A stretch of DNA of 64,000 nt, from the NCBI RefSeq assembly GCF_000429125.1, contig NZ_AUBG01000001.1, positions 248,001 through 312,000 of the forward strand, given 5' to 3'. This document shows positions 17,625-25,921 of this stretch, one piece after another (positions within the stretch are counted from its first letter, which is position 1; the number at the start of each line of letters is the position of its first letter). A program made the translations under genes and the position numbers. This stretch comes from Aequorivita capsosiphonis DSM 23843. GTDB taxonomy: Bacteria > Bacteroidota > Bacteroidia > Flavobacteriales > Flavobacteriaceae. Below the pieces are notes generated by a model. The model ran no database searches. It was not told the DNA's origin and saw only the letters and a list, made by a program, of their open reading frames with translations.

Positions 17625-18812
17625 ATGAATAAATATCAAAATGCTATTCAGGATCTTCTTGTTACAACCGATATTAAAATCAATGGAAATCGGCCATGGG
17701 ATATTCAGGTTAAAAATGAAAATTTTTATAAAAGAGTTCTTCAAAATGGTTCCCTCGGTTTAGGTAATTCTTATATGGAAGCTTGGTGGAAATGTGATCA
17801 ATTGGATGAACTTTTCTATCGCCTTTTTAAAGCCGATCTTGAAAAAAGTATCAAGACAAATTTCAAATTGAAATGGCTTATTCTAAAGGCAAAGCTTTTC
17901 AATAGACAAACCAAAACGAAAGCCGAAAAATCTATCGCCAGTCATTACGACATAGGAAATAAATTGTTTAAAAAAATGCTGGATCCATTGATGATTTATT
18001 CCTGCGGATACTGGCAAGAAGCTGAAAACCTCAAACAAGCACAAGAAAACAAACTAGAGCTAATTTGTAGAAAGCTCAAACTTCAAGAAGGCCAAAGCGT
18101 ATTGGACATAGGCTGTGGCTGGGGCGGCTTCGCTTATTATTGCGCTAAAAATTATAAAGTAAAAGTTACCGGAATTACCATTTCCAAAGAACAATTCGAT
18201 TTTGCCAAAGCGGGATGCAAGGGTCTAAATGTGGAAATCCGCTTACAGGATTACCGCGACCTCAACGAAAAATATGACCGAATTGTTTCTATAGGAATGC
18301 TGGAGCACGTAGGTTACAAAAACTATAGTCCTTATATGGAAATAGTAAAAAACAATTTAAAGGATGAGGGAATTTGCCTTCTTCATTTTATTGGCAATAA
18401 TGAATCGGAATATACAACCGATCCTTGGATCAATAAATATATTTTTTCTGAAGGATTGGTTCCGTCTATGACTCAAATTTCTATGGCAATGGAAAACCAG
18501 CTGATTCTTCAGGACGCACATAATTTTGGGCCCTATTATGATAAAACGCTCATGGCCTGGTACCACAACTTTAAAAATGCGTGGCCAGAATTTGAGAAAT
18601 CATACGATGAATCTTTCTATAAAATGTGGGAATTTTACCTCTGTTCCGCCGCCGCTTCCTTTCGTGCAAAAAGACTTCAATTATGGCAATTAGTTGTTAC
18701 CAAAAAAGAATTCTCCTCCATTTATCAATCTGTAAGACCAAAGCACTTAAATACTCGTGAACTTGATAGTTTTAATAACCATAAACGTATTCCAAAGTCA
18801 GAAATCGCATGA
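17625..18812 (+). CDS. cfa: Cyclopropane-fatty-acyl-phospholipid synthase
   Basis: SAM-dependent enzyme adding a methylene bridge to unsaturated acyl chains of membrane phospholipids, usually under acid or stationary stress. I choose ATG 17625 (MNKYQNAIQDLL, 395 residues) because the family N-terminus aligns there; a TTG at 17586 would add 13 residues of low similarity. Features: GNSYMEAWWKCDQLDELF (~45-62), SHYDIGNKLFKKML, YSCGYWQEAENL with the catalytic cysteine, SAM motif VLDIGCGWGGFAYY and SIGMLEHVGYKNY. LLHFIGNNESEYTTDPWINKYIFSEG follows (in parts). All core motifs are intact. Downstream is an Na+/H+ antiporter. Confidence 0.96.
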   Translation: MNKYQNAIQDLLVTTDIKINGNRPWDIQVKNENFYKRVLQNGSLGLGNSYMEAWWKCDQLDELFYRLFKADLEKSIKTNFKLKWLILKAKLFNRQTKTKAEKSIASHYDIGNKLFKKMLDPLMIYSCGYWQEAENLKQAQENKLELICRKLKLQEGQSVLDIGCGWGGFAYYCAKNYKVKVTGITISKEQFDFAKAGCKGLNVEIRLQDYRDLNEKYDRIVSIGMLEHVGYKNYSPYMEIVKNNLKDEGICLLHFIGNNESEYTTDPWINKYIFSEGLVPSMTQISMAMENQLILQDAHNFGPYYDKTLMAWYHNFKNAWPEFEKSYDESFYKMWEFYLCSAAASFRAKRLQLWQLVVTKKEFSSIYQSVRPKHLNTRELDSFNNHKRIPKSEIA

Positions 18813-18924
18813 ATTAATAATTAGCATACAAGCACAATCCCTTCTATTATTTTGACATTTCCATAATTTCATTCAATGATAGTTAGGACTTCGAAAAACG
18901 GGCAACGAACCTAATCACCAATCC

Positions 18925-20202
18925 ATGAATTTGTTCCATCTCATAAGTATCCTAATTGTATTTGCCGCAACTTTTGGATACCTAAATGAACGCTTTCTGA
19001 AATTGCCCGCAATCATTGGACTGTTTTTAATTTCTATGGCATTCTCGTTACTGGTTCTGTTGCTTGGTAATGTCTTCCCTTCCTTACTATCCTATGAAAA
19101 AAGTATTCTCAATCAGATTGACTTTCAAAACTTTTTAATGAAAGGTATTTTGGGGCTTATGCTTTTTGCTGGAGCCTTGAGATTGGATCTAGAACAAATG
19201 AAAACGCAGCGAATACCCATTTTTATTTTTGCGACCTTAGGGGTTTTGATATCCACCTTTATCATTGGTATCGCTCTTTTCAATATTTTAGGGCTCATGG
19301 GAATCTCCGTGCCCTTAATTCACACCCTAATCTTCGGTGCACTTATCTCACCTACAGACCCCATAGCCATTCTTGGAATATTGAACAAGACTTCAATAGC
19401 AAAGTCTTTGGAAATCAAGATAGAGGGAGAAAGCCTGTTTAACGATGGAGTTGGCTACGTACTTTTTGTAACATTATGTCATATTGCTACCCAAAAGATC
19501 GGAGATGCGCAGCTATCTTTCTTTCCCATTGCACTTTTGTTTTTAAAAGAGGTTGGCGGCGCGTTGATTTTAGGCTATTTATTAGGCAAGTTGACCACTC
19601 ATGCGCTATCAAAAATAAACAACTATGAAGTTGAAGTACTTCTTACCTTAGCCCTAGTTATGGGCGGTTATATGTTAGCGGATATCCTCAGAGTTTCCGG
19701 CCCAATTGCCATGGTTGTTGGTGGTTTAATGATAGGAAAAGGTTTGACTAAAGGGAAAGGTCTTTCTGATATTACAAAAGATTACGTTCGGAAATTTTGG
19801 GAACTGATTGATGCGCTCCTCAACGCAATTCTATTTTTATTACTAGGTCTGACCGTTTTACAAGTACAATTCAACAAAGAAATATTTATTATTGGGATAT
19901 TCTGTATCCTATTGGTTTTATTGAGCCGCTTTATTTCCCTCAAAGTGCTCACCTTAACCATGAAAAATTGGATTTTCTTTGAACCAGGCGCATCATTTAT
20001 TATGACTTGGGGCGGATTGCGCGGAGGAATATCAATTGCCATGGCCATCATCTTGTCTCAGGAAATCTCCAAAGATCTATTCCTAAGCATAACATATATT
20101 ATAGTCGTGTTTTCCATCTTGGTTCAAGGCTTAACTTTGGAAAAAGTAGTGAAAAAATTTGATGCTAATGTTGAAAAAGAAACTAAAAGAAAAATCAAGT
20201 GA
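18925..20202 (+). CDS. CPA1-type Na+(K+)/H+ antiporter
   Basis: Inner-membrane protein of 425 residues with about 12 transmembrane helices and no large C-terminal extension. Family motifs: LKLPAIIGLFLISMAFSLL, GILGLMLFAGALRLDLEQM, the FGALISPTDPIAILGIL motif (~140-156) and the ion-binding EGESLFNDGVGYVLFV (~167-182). SGPIAMVVGGLMIGKG and TWGGLRGGISIAMAI (~355-370) come later. These match NhaP-type exchangers involved in pH and sodium homeostasis, as expected for a marine or salt-exposed bacterium. 112 bases after cfa. Confidence 0.93.
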   Translation: MNLFHLISILIVFAATFGYLNERFLKLPAIIGLFLISMAFSLLVLLLGNVFPSLLSYEKSILNQIDFQNFLMKGILGLMLFAGALRLDLEQMKTQRIPIFIFATLGVLISTFIIGIALFNILGLMGISVPLIHTLIFGALISPTDPIAILGILNKTSIAKSLEIKIEGESLFNDGVGYVLFVTLCHIATQKIGDAQLSFFPIALLFLKEVGGALILGYLLGKLTTHALSKINNYEVEVLLTLALVMGGYMLADILRVSGPIAMVVGGLMIGKGLTKGKGLSDITKDYVRKFWELIDALLNAILFLLLGLTVLQVQFNKEIFIIGIFCILLVLLSRFISLKVLTLTMKNWIFFEPGASFIMTWGGLRGGISIAMAIILSQEISKDLFLSITYIIVVFSILVQGLTLEKVVKKFDANVEKETKRKIK

Positions 20203-20236
20203 GTCAATAGCCTTTCTGAGACTTCGTACAATAATA

Positions 20237-20284
20237 AAATCTTTAAAATTATTTTGAAGTGCCAATGAAACTTTTTATTAAGTT
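20237..20284 (+). repeat. Left copy of ~46-bp imperfect direct repeat
   Basis: AATCTTTAAAATTATTTTGA followed by AGTGCCAATGAAACTTTTTATTAAG resembles the stretch at 20539-20584 (AATCTTCAAAATTATTCTGA ...). The two copies flank the palindromic repeat cluster. The right copy overlaps the 3' end of the TDT transporter gene. Confidence 0.6.
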
Positions 20285-20285
20285 C

Positions 20286-20495
20286 GCCCTGAAAGGGCGT
20301 AATATCTTAACATCGAGCAACGCTCGATGATGGGGAAGCCTTAAACATCTAAAGCCCTGAAAGGGCGTAATAGCTAAACTGTATTATGGAACGCCTGCCA
20401 TTGCCGTTTATGACGCTCTTTCAGGGCTGGTTTTAGACTCGTTACGCAACCCATAAGGAGTTGTGTAATGTTATGGTAGGTTGCGCTTTCAGGGC
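20286..20495. repeat. REP-like cluster of GCCCTGAAAGGGC units
   Basis: Four copies of a short palindromic unit. Two are direct, GCCCTGAAAGGGCGTAAT at 20286-20303 and 20354-20371. Two are inverted, CGCTCTTTCAGGGC ending at 20427 and GCGCTTTCAGGGC ending at 20495. A perfect hairpin, CATCGAGC-AAC-GCTCGATG, lies at 20311-20329 between the first pair. No transposase is present. Such head-to-tail and inverted arrays resemble REP/BIME elements mobilised by RAYT enzymes elsewhere in a genome. Confidence 0.75.
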
Positions 20496-20538
20496 ATATT
20501 CATTTTATAGCTTGATAGCGGGATGGTTCTGTTTTCGT

Positions 20539-20584
20539 AATCTTCAAAATTATTCTGAAGTGCAGAATGAACTTCTTATAAAGT
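20539..20584 (+). repeat. Right copy of ~46-bp imperfect direct repeat
   Basis: Partner of 20237-20284. It ends inside the last codons of the TDT transporter gene (stop at 20576-20578), so the duplicated copy at the left may be a duplication of that gene end created when the palindromic cluster inserted. Confidence 0.55.
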
Positions 20585-21667
20585 CCTTAAAAAATATTTG
20601 ATCATCGCATACAACATGCTCAGAAAAACAATGGTCCAAGATGCTATGGCAATAATCACGAACACCGAACCAATCCCATTTAATAAAGACAGTCCTATTA
20701 TCTGGGATAACTTTAATGTACAAACAGCATACATACCCAAGGGAAAAACCAGAGTCCAATATTGGAAAGTATATTTTAAGGGAATTTTTTTTACTATATG
20801 CCGCCAAATACCCAATACAATTATCAACGGTATCCACCACGTCCCGATGGCCCAAAAAAGTGAAGTGAAGCCCTTTAGAAATGAAAGCACATCCGGCAAG
20901 AAAGATGATTTTTCGGCATTCTGAATAAGCATCGAACCCGCCAGAACCGATATAGCATCTGCCCCCATACTGATCCAATAGTTCGCCTTAAGTTGATCTG
21001 CTTTGACCTTTAAAAAAATAAGTCTATAAAAAACCAAGGTTATAATAATGATATAAAACATACAACCACACAAAAAGAGAATAAAGGAGAAAAAAAGGAT
21101 TGTATTGATTTCCTTGGGAAAGTTGTCTACTAAAAGTACACTTAAAACAAAAAGGGATTGTGTGGATACAATAATGAGTAGCCAAGAGCCATTTACACCC
21201 TTTAATGAAGGTTTATGTGCTTCTTCAATAATAATTGCAAACAAAGTATAGATAAGAAATACCCAAGATATCAAGCCTATCACAAAAAAGAAGATTCCAA
21301 CAGAATCATTAGTTACGATCAGTACAAATTGAGACCCCATAATGCAACAAGCAGCGGGAATGGAGAGGAACCCCATATTTCTGTTATTTTTATAAAAGTC
21401 ATTGATAACTTCTCTTTTGAAAAACAACAATCGAATTATCAATATTGCGGAAAGTATAATAAATGAAACAAGGTTAATATATAATGTGGTTTTAGCAAAT
21501 ATTTGGTATTCAAAAAAATGAGCTGCTATGGATACAATCCCAGTTGCCATAACAAGAGAAAAATAACCCGGCGGAAAAAAAGCAATCGTCTCATGGAAAG
21601 GATTTGACTTTACGCGAGAGTCATCCGGAGTTGTTTGTGATTTATTTTTGGCAAAGGAAAATTTCAT
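20576..21667 (-). CDS. TDT/SLAC1-like membrane transporter
   Basis: A 363-residue inner-membrane protein with about ten hydrophobic helices. The N-terminal FPPGYFSLVMATGIVSIAAHF is typical of the tellurite-resistance/dicarboxylate transporter (TDT, TehA, SLAC1) superfamily. The loop TSLFWAIGTWWIPLIIVLGIWRH and the stretch YWTLVFPLGMYAVCTLKLSQI are also family-like. Related proteins are anion channels or sulfite/C4-dicarboxylate exporters; substrate cannot be told from sequence. Its 3' end touches the direct repeat flanking the palindromic cluster. Confidence 0.85.
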   Translation of the reverse strand: MKFSFAKNKSQTTPDDSRVKSNPFHETIAFFPPGYFSLVMATGIVSIAAHFFEYQIFAKTTLYINLVSFIILSAILIIRLLFFKREVINDFYKNNRNMGFLSIPAACCIMGSQFVLIVTNDSVGIFFFVIGLISWVFLIYTLFAIIIEEAHKPSLKGVNGSWLLIIVSTQSLFVLSVLLVDNFPKEINTILFFSFILFLCGCMFYIIIITLVFYRLIFLKVKADQLKANYWISMGADAISVLAGSMLIQNAEKSSFLPDVLSFLKGFTSLFWAIGTWWIPLIIVLGIWRHIVKKIPLKYTFQYWTLVFPLGMYAVCTLKLSQIIGLSLLNGIGSVFVIIAIASWTIVFLSMLYAMIKYFLRTL

Positions 21668-21948
21668 AACTTATTTTAAATCAATTCGAATTATTTAATG
21701 CATATCGGCAAAAGCAGCTAATGTTCTAATATGACTTAGAGCAAAGTCGTCATCTTACGGCAGGATGGCATAAGACATATAACAGAATTAATTTTTGTTA
21801 AAGAACAAAGATTTAAGCGCTATTTCGTCTTATATCCTACGTCTTACCGTCCTAAGTCAATTTTGAGTTTCTTAATGGGAAGAAACGCTGCACTCAAAAA
21901 ACAGCATCGTAGCTTTGGCGCAAAGGATCAAAAAGAGCATTTTGACTC

Positions 21949-22314
21949 TCATAATATTGGCCCGAGAGTTCCTATTACCACAAGAAGTTCAAAGGTGTTT
22001 TCCACTTCCATACCGTCGGAATATATGAGGGATAAAGTTTCCTTTCCCTGCCCAGAGGCTCTAAACTTGAAAGTATATTCAATTTCGTTTCCTTTGGTTT
22101 TTTGTAAAGCTGCCGATACTAGTTCTACAAAGGAATTTGGTTTGACCAATTGCCACGAGTATTTAGATTCCGATTCGCCTTTTAAGACAATTTCAAAAGT
22201 ATCATTCACACTCAATTCAACACTTGAGCCACTGTCTTTATAGGTGTAAGGTCCTGCACAGCCAGTAAAAACCAAGAAACTAATCAATACCAAGTACTTT
22301 CTAATTTTCGACAT
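21949..22314 (-). CDS. Chagasin-like (I42 inhibitor fold) lipoprotein
   Basis: 121 residues. The signal peptide ends in VFTGCAGP, a lipobox with Cys ~19. The rest is a beta-rich domain, ELSVNDTFEIVLKGESESKYSWQLV then YTFKFRASGQGKETLSLIY, matching the chagasin/ICP fold. The inhibitory loops are poor: NPTTGY is replaced by GESESKY, and the GxGG and RPW loops are absent, so cysteine-protease inhibition is doubtful. Its start overlaps the cytochrome b stop by 14 bases, so it is translationally coupled to the respiratory operon. That suggests a role in the periplasmic face or assembly of the complex. Confidence 0.8.
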   Translation of the reverse strand: MSKIRKYLVLISFLVFTGCAGPYTYKDSGSSVELSVNDTFEIVLKGESESKYSWQLVKPNSFVELVSAALQKTKGNEIEYTFKFRASGQGKETLSLIYSDGMEVENTFELLVVIGTLGPIL

Positions 22315-23737
22315 TATTTTTAGATTTATAATTCTTACTTTTTGAATCCTGAAGAAGAAAAGCTACAATATTCTCCAATTCTTCCTTACTTAAAGAACCT
22401 CCATAAGCAGGCATATTTTCGGAGCCGTTTACAATTCGAATAATCATTTCTTCCTTAGTAAGCCTATTTTGTACGTCGGTAAGTTCGGGTCCACGGATGC
22501 CTCCCTGATCGCCAATTTTATGACAATACAGACATCCCTCGGTATTATAGAGCTCGATTCCCTTTTTTACTTTTTCTGATGCTTTTGGCACCGCACTATA
22601 CTCAGACAATGGCTTCGCGTTAAACCGTGGATGCCACGGCGCTTGGTGACCTACATACCAAAGACTTCCGATCGCTAAAATCACTAAAACCACTCCCGCA
22701 ATCGCCCACGGTCGTCGCAATGGGCTGCGTTCCCCTTTATTGGACAAAAATGGAATGGAAAACAAGAAAATTCCACCAATCAAAGGAGCTAAAAACATAA
22801 CGTAAGACTCCAGTTGACGCGGCATTAAAGCAAATATTGCAAAGATCCAGGTAAAATACCAATCTGGTTTAGGATTGGCTTGCACATTGGTAAGATCTGG
22901 CGGCGATGTAAGTGCCGGCGCTCCAACAAAAAAGGCCAAGATCAATAAAACCACTAATACAAATAAACTAAAAATAGCATCCCTCCATATCGCATCTGGG
23001 AAAAATGGAACTCCTTTTTTATCCAATAAATCTTGGTACCATTTTCTATATGTTTTTGGATTTAACAACCTACCAGCTTTTGGAGGTTCGGAGATACCGT
23101 TTTTAAACACCAAGTACACGTGATAGCTCACAATCATAAAAAGAATGGCCGGAAAAAGAAAAACGTGCATAGAAAAAAAGCGATTCAGCGTTTCCCCGTT
23201 TATGGTTTTACCACCTAAAAGGAAATAGGAAATAGAATCTCCAAAAATCGGAATTCTGCCTATTTGTTCGGCAGCAACCACTGCAGACCAAACTCCATTG
23301 TTGTCCCATCGCAATAGTTGGCCTGTAAAGGCCATAATGATAGTTAGGCCCATTAATAAAACCCCCGTTATCCAACTCATTTCCCTCGGATATTTATAGG
23401 CGGCATTTATATAAACCCGTATCAAGTGCAAACCCATTAAGAAAATCATTGCCGAGGCGCCCCAATTGTGAAGCCCACGAATAAAACTTCCTAAAACCGC
23501 ATCATTTTCAATATATTGAAGGGATTGATAAGCAACATCTGCTGAAGGTTGGTATAAAAAGCCCAAAGAGATCCCAGTAACTATCTGTACCAATAAACAA
23601 AATAGCGTAGCACTTCCCCAAACGTAATTCCATTTTACATTGGGTGGCACCAGATGGGTTTTCAAGGGTTTCAGTAAATCACTGACTCCTCCTCTGTCAT
23701 CTATCCATTGCCATATTTTAATTAATTGTTTTTTCAC
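22301..23737 (-). CDS. Quinol:cytochrome c reductase cytochrome b subunit fused to cytochrome c domain
   Basis: Membrane subunit oxidising menaquinol, 478 residues. The cytochrome b part has the haem-ligand pairs RGLHNWGASAMIFLMGLHLIR and MHVFLFPAILFMIVSYHVY (two histidines each), then a subunit IV-like region with the PPDL and PKPDWYF motifs. After the last helices a mono-haem cytochrome c domain carries CLYCH (residues 402-406) and a candidate axial Met442 (ENMPAYGG). It overlaps the Rieske gene by four bases (ATGA). This fused QcrB/C design passes electrons directly towards the caa3 oxidase encoded upstream. Confidence 0.95.
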   Translation of the reverse strand: MKKQLIKIWQWIDDRGGVSDLLKPLKTHLVPPNVKWNYVWGSATLFCLLVQIVTGISLGFLYQPSADVAYQSLQYIENDAVLGSFIRGLHNWGASAMIFLMGLHLIRVYINAAYKYPREMSWITGVLLMGLTIIMAFTGQLLRWDNNGVWSAVVAAEQIGRIPIFGDSISYFLLGGKTINGETLNRFFSMHVFLFPAILFMIVSYHVYLVFKNGISEPPKAGRLLNPKTYRKWYQDLLDKKGVPFFPDAIWRDAIFSLFVLVVLLILAFFVGAPALTSPPDLTNVQANPKPDWYFTWIFAIFALMPRQLESYVMFLAPLIGGIFLFSIPFLSNKGERSPLRRPWAIAGVVLVILAIGSLWYVGHQAPWHPRFNAKPLSEYSAVPKASEKVKKGIELYNTEGCLYCHKIGDQGGIRGPELTDVQNRLTKEEMIIRIVNGSENMPAYGGSLSKEELENIVAFLLQDSKSKNYKSKNNVEN

Positions 23738-24258
23738 GCTGTTATATCCGTTATTGGAATTGCATCCGTTTGAATTTCCAAGTGTTCCCCAGAAATCCTG
23801 ACTGGATATTTATATAATCCTCTTGGTGGTGGTCCTGCAGCTCTTGACCCATCTTTATAATAAACTCCGCCATGGCACGGACACATAAATAATTCCGGTT
23901 TCTCTTCCCAACGCACAGGACACCCCAAATGGCTACAGTTCACCGAAAAGGCAACAAACTCGTCATTTTCCACTCTACGTATATATGCGGCAGATTGTGC
24001 AATCTTACCGCTCCATTTGTAAGGCGAGGCATTCTTAAAGGTTACCAGTTGGGTTTTTCCCACTTCAAAATTGGAAGCTAAACCGATTTGCCTCCATTTT
24101 TTCCCAGTGTTTCTAGTTACTGGGTCAAGCATAGCTATTATTAAAGGAAACGCTAATACAGCTCCTATTAAAGCACCTATTCCAACTGAAAATTTCGACA
24201 AAAAATTTCTTCGGCTAAGGGTTTCCTTTGTTTCGTTTTTCTCACATTCACAGCCCAT
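23734..24258 (-). CDS. Rieske [2Fe-2S] protein of the bc complex
   Basis: 174 residues. N-terminal twin-arginine signal/anchor (SRRNFLSKF, then a hydrophobic helix, residues ~22-44) and a C-terminal Rieske domain with CSHLGC (Cys108, His110, Cys113) and CPCHG (Cys126, Cys128, His129). Both cluster ligand pairs and the disulfide pair are present. Electron carrier between quinol and the cytochrome c domain, facing the periplasm and exported by Tat. Its start overlaps the small upstream membrane gene by 11 bases. Confidence 0.96.
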   Translation of the reverse strand: MGCECEKNETKETLSRRNFLSKFSVGIGALIGAVLAFPLIIAMLDPVTRNTGKKWRQIGLASNFEVGKTQLVTFKNASPYKWSGKIAQSAAYIRRVENDEFVAFSVNCSHLGCPVRWEEKPELFMCPCHGGVYYKDGSRAAGPPPRGLYKYPVRISGEHLEIQTDAIPITDITA

Positions 24259-24466
24259 CTTTATCGTCCTTTAGTAATTCTTTATAAATATCCATTATCC
24301 ATCCGCTCAGGGCTACGGCAAAAATTACTATTCCCATTCCTGTGATAATCCAGGTGGTTAAAATTCCCCAAAAGATGCAGACCAAGCCGAAGGCCAAAAA
24401 GAAGGGCCAATAAGTTGGTTTGGGCAGTCGCTCTGGTTGTGCTTTATATTTGTTCTGTGTTTCCAT
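24248..24466 (-). CDS. Small cytochrome c oxidase subunit IV-like membrane protein
   Basis: 72 residues with two adjoining transmembrane helices (YWPFFLAFGLVCIFWGILTTW and IVIFAVALSGWIMDIY) after a RLPKPTYWP lead-in, the pattern of bacterial CtaF/subunit 4-like proteins. The charged tail KELLKDDKDGL is cytoplasmic. Overlaps the ctaG end by 23 bases and the Rieske start by 11 bases, so it is firmly in the operon. Probable accessory subunit of the oxidase or of a reductase-oxidase supercomplex. Confidence 0.8.
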   Translation of the reverse strand: METQNKYKAQPERLPKPTYWPFFLAFGLVCIFWGILTTWIITGMGIVIFAVALSGWIMDIYKELLKDDKDGL

Positions 24467-25337
24467 ATTGAATCGTTTTTTTCGGAATTGTTGAAGTTTT
24501 TATGGTTTCAGGATTCTTTTCAGTTTCTGTTATTGGATCGTTATACCATCGAAGCAAAATCCCCATTGACAGCACTACGTAGAAAATACAGCCTGGAACC
24601 CACATTATCATTCCTGCAATTTCTTGATCGGTACGGACAGATAAAGGAATGGGATTTCGCAGGGTGGTAAAAAAGGGAACTGCCTCCGCCGCAGAAGCTG
24701 CCGAAGCCGAAAATGCCACATACAATCCCAAAAGAGAACAACTTAAACAGGCCGTAAACAGGTAAATGACGCTTGCAACAGGTGCCAAGCGTTTGGAAGA
24801 ATCTGGATGAAAAATAGGAAATGAAAAAATTAAACCAGCCCATAAAACCAAGCCCATAATGAGGATACCTGGAATGTGGGTTATCCAACTTCCTTTGCTA
24901 ACTACGATCCCACATATTGCAACTCCTGTTTTTGAGGAAAGAATGGCCGCGCTTAAAAGATGTCCGCCCCACATCGCAATAGCGCCAATTATCCAAAAAG
25001 CTACAATGGCATAACTGGGGTTTTTAGAAAAATTAAATGAAGCCAGCCGAGTTTCTTTAAATAGTTCGGAAGGCAAGGATTTAAGTATAAGTACGGGAAC
25101 CAACATCAAAATAAAAAACTGTTGTAGCATGATTACACTGTGCAGCCCAAAATTATTTAGTTGGGAAACGGGCGAACCAATCGTGATATAAATAAACAGC
25201 AAGGCCGAAAAAAAGGAGACCTTCTGAAGTATTGCTGTCCTAAGTAACAATAGGTATCCTATAAATACCAAACCAAGCCCTATCAGCCACGGAAGTGACC
25301 AATGTGAGGCATCTAAAAAATAATTTAAAACATTCAT
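24444..25337 (-). CDS. ctaG: Cytochrome c oxidase assembly factor, CtaG family
   Basis: Polytopic membrane protein, about seven helices, of the caa3_CtaG family needed for copper insertion or assembly of caa3 oxidases. I place the start at ATG 25337 (MNVLNYFLDASHWSL, 297 residues). There it overlaps the TGA of the upstream subunit III gene in a four-base ATGA junction, whereas the longer frame to 25400 begins with a poor leader. Motifs include HWSLPWLIGLGLVFIGYLLLL, HSVIMLQQFFILMLVPVLIL, GSWITHIPGILIMGLVLWAGLIF and QEIAGMIMWVPGCIFYV (in parts). Confidence 0.9.
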   Translation of the reverse strand: MNVLNYFLDASHWSLPWLIGLGLVFIGYLLLLRTAILQKVSFFSALLFIYITIGSPVSQLNNFGLHSVIMLQQFFILMLVPVLILKSLPSELFKETRLASFNFSKNPSYAIVAFWIIGAIAMWGGHLLSAAILSSKTGVAICGIVVSKGSWITHIPGILIMGLVLWAGLIFSFPIFHPDSSKRLAPVASVIYLFTACLSCSLLGLYVAFSASAASAAEAVPFFTTLRNPIPLSVRTDQEIAGMIMWVPGCIFYVVLSMGILLRWYNDPITETEKNPETIKTSTIPKKTIQYGNTEQI

Positions 25338-25909
25338 AACAAAGGATTTATATAAACGAAATAAAACACAAACAACCAGACCACGTCCACAAAATGCCAA
25401 TAAATATCAACACCCTGAATCGCGGAAATGCTTACGATTTTTAACTTTCCAAAGGAAATACCAAACAAAATTGACAAGGCGATAATGCCCAAAATCACGT
25501 GGAGTCCGTGAAAACCGGTTAGTGTAAAAAAGCTGGAACCAAAAATATCCTGGCTCAGCGTAATCTGTTTTTTATAGAGCCCCATATATTCGTTCACCTG
25601 ACCAATGATGAATACAATTCCAAACAAAATGGTAGTTGCCATCAAGATTTTATACAGCACATATTTTTCGTTTAGCAAAGCTTTCTTGCTGAAAATCAGA
25701 GTGAAACTACTCGCAATCAAAAACAAGGTGAAAATTCCTGTTTTTACCACATCAAGATTTTTTGCAACGGTATCTGTGGCATTTGTGAAATTTCTGTAAT
25801 AGACATAAGCAATAATGAGCGCCATAAAAAAGAACGCTTCAGAAGCAATCAAAAGCAACATCACTATTTTTCCTTTGTTTTTCATTTCTTTCAATTGATT
25901 TCGATTCAA
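25334..25909 (-). CDS. ctaE: Cytochrome c oxidase subunit III
   Basis: Five-helix subunit III of a haem-copper oxidase, 191 residues, with no catalytic metals. MLLLIASEAFFFMALIIAYVYYR near the N-terminus contains the conserved glutamate in the helix. FFTLTGFHGLHVILGIIALSIL and the final VDIYWHFVDVVWLFVFYFVYI are classic subunit III signatures (in parts). 12 bases after the ctaD stop and overlapping ctaG by four bases. Confidence 0.95.
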   Translation of the reverse strand: MNRNQLKEMKNKGKIVMLLLIASEAFFFMALIIAYVYYRNFTNATDTVAKNLDVVKTGIFTLFLIASSFTLIFSKKALLNEKYVLYKILMATTILFGIVFIIGQVNEYMGLYKKQITLSQDIFGSSFFTLTGFHGLHVILGIIALSILFGISFGKLKIVSISAIQGVDIYWHFVDVVWLFVFYFVYINPLL

Positions 25910-25921
25910 CTACCAACTATT

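Noticed and set aside
20237-20584. CRISPR array in the palindromic repeat cluster
   Set aside because: Unit spacing and orientation are irregular (two direct, two inverted) with no equal-length spacers and no cas genes.
20550-20978. 142-codon frame antisense-shifted within the TDT transporter gene
   Set aside because: Same-strand shadow of the transporter in another frame; no family likeness.
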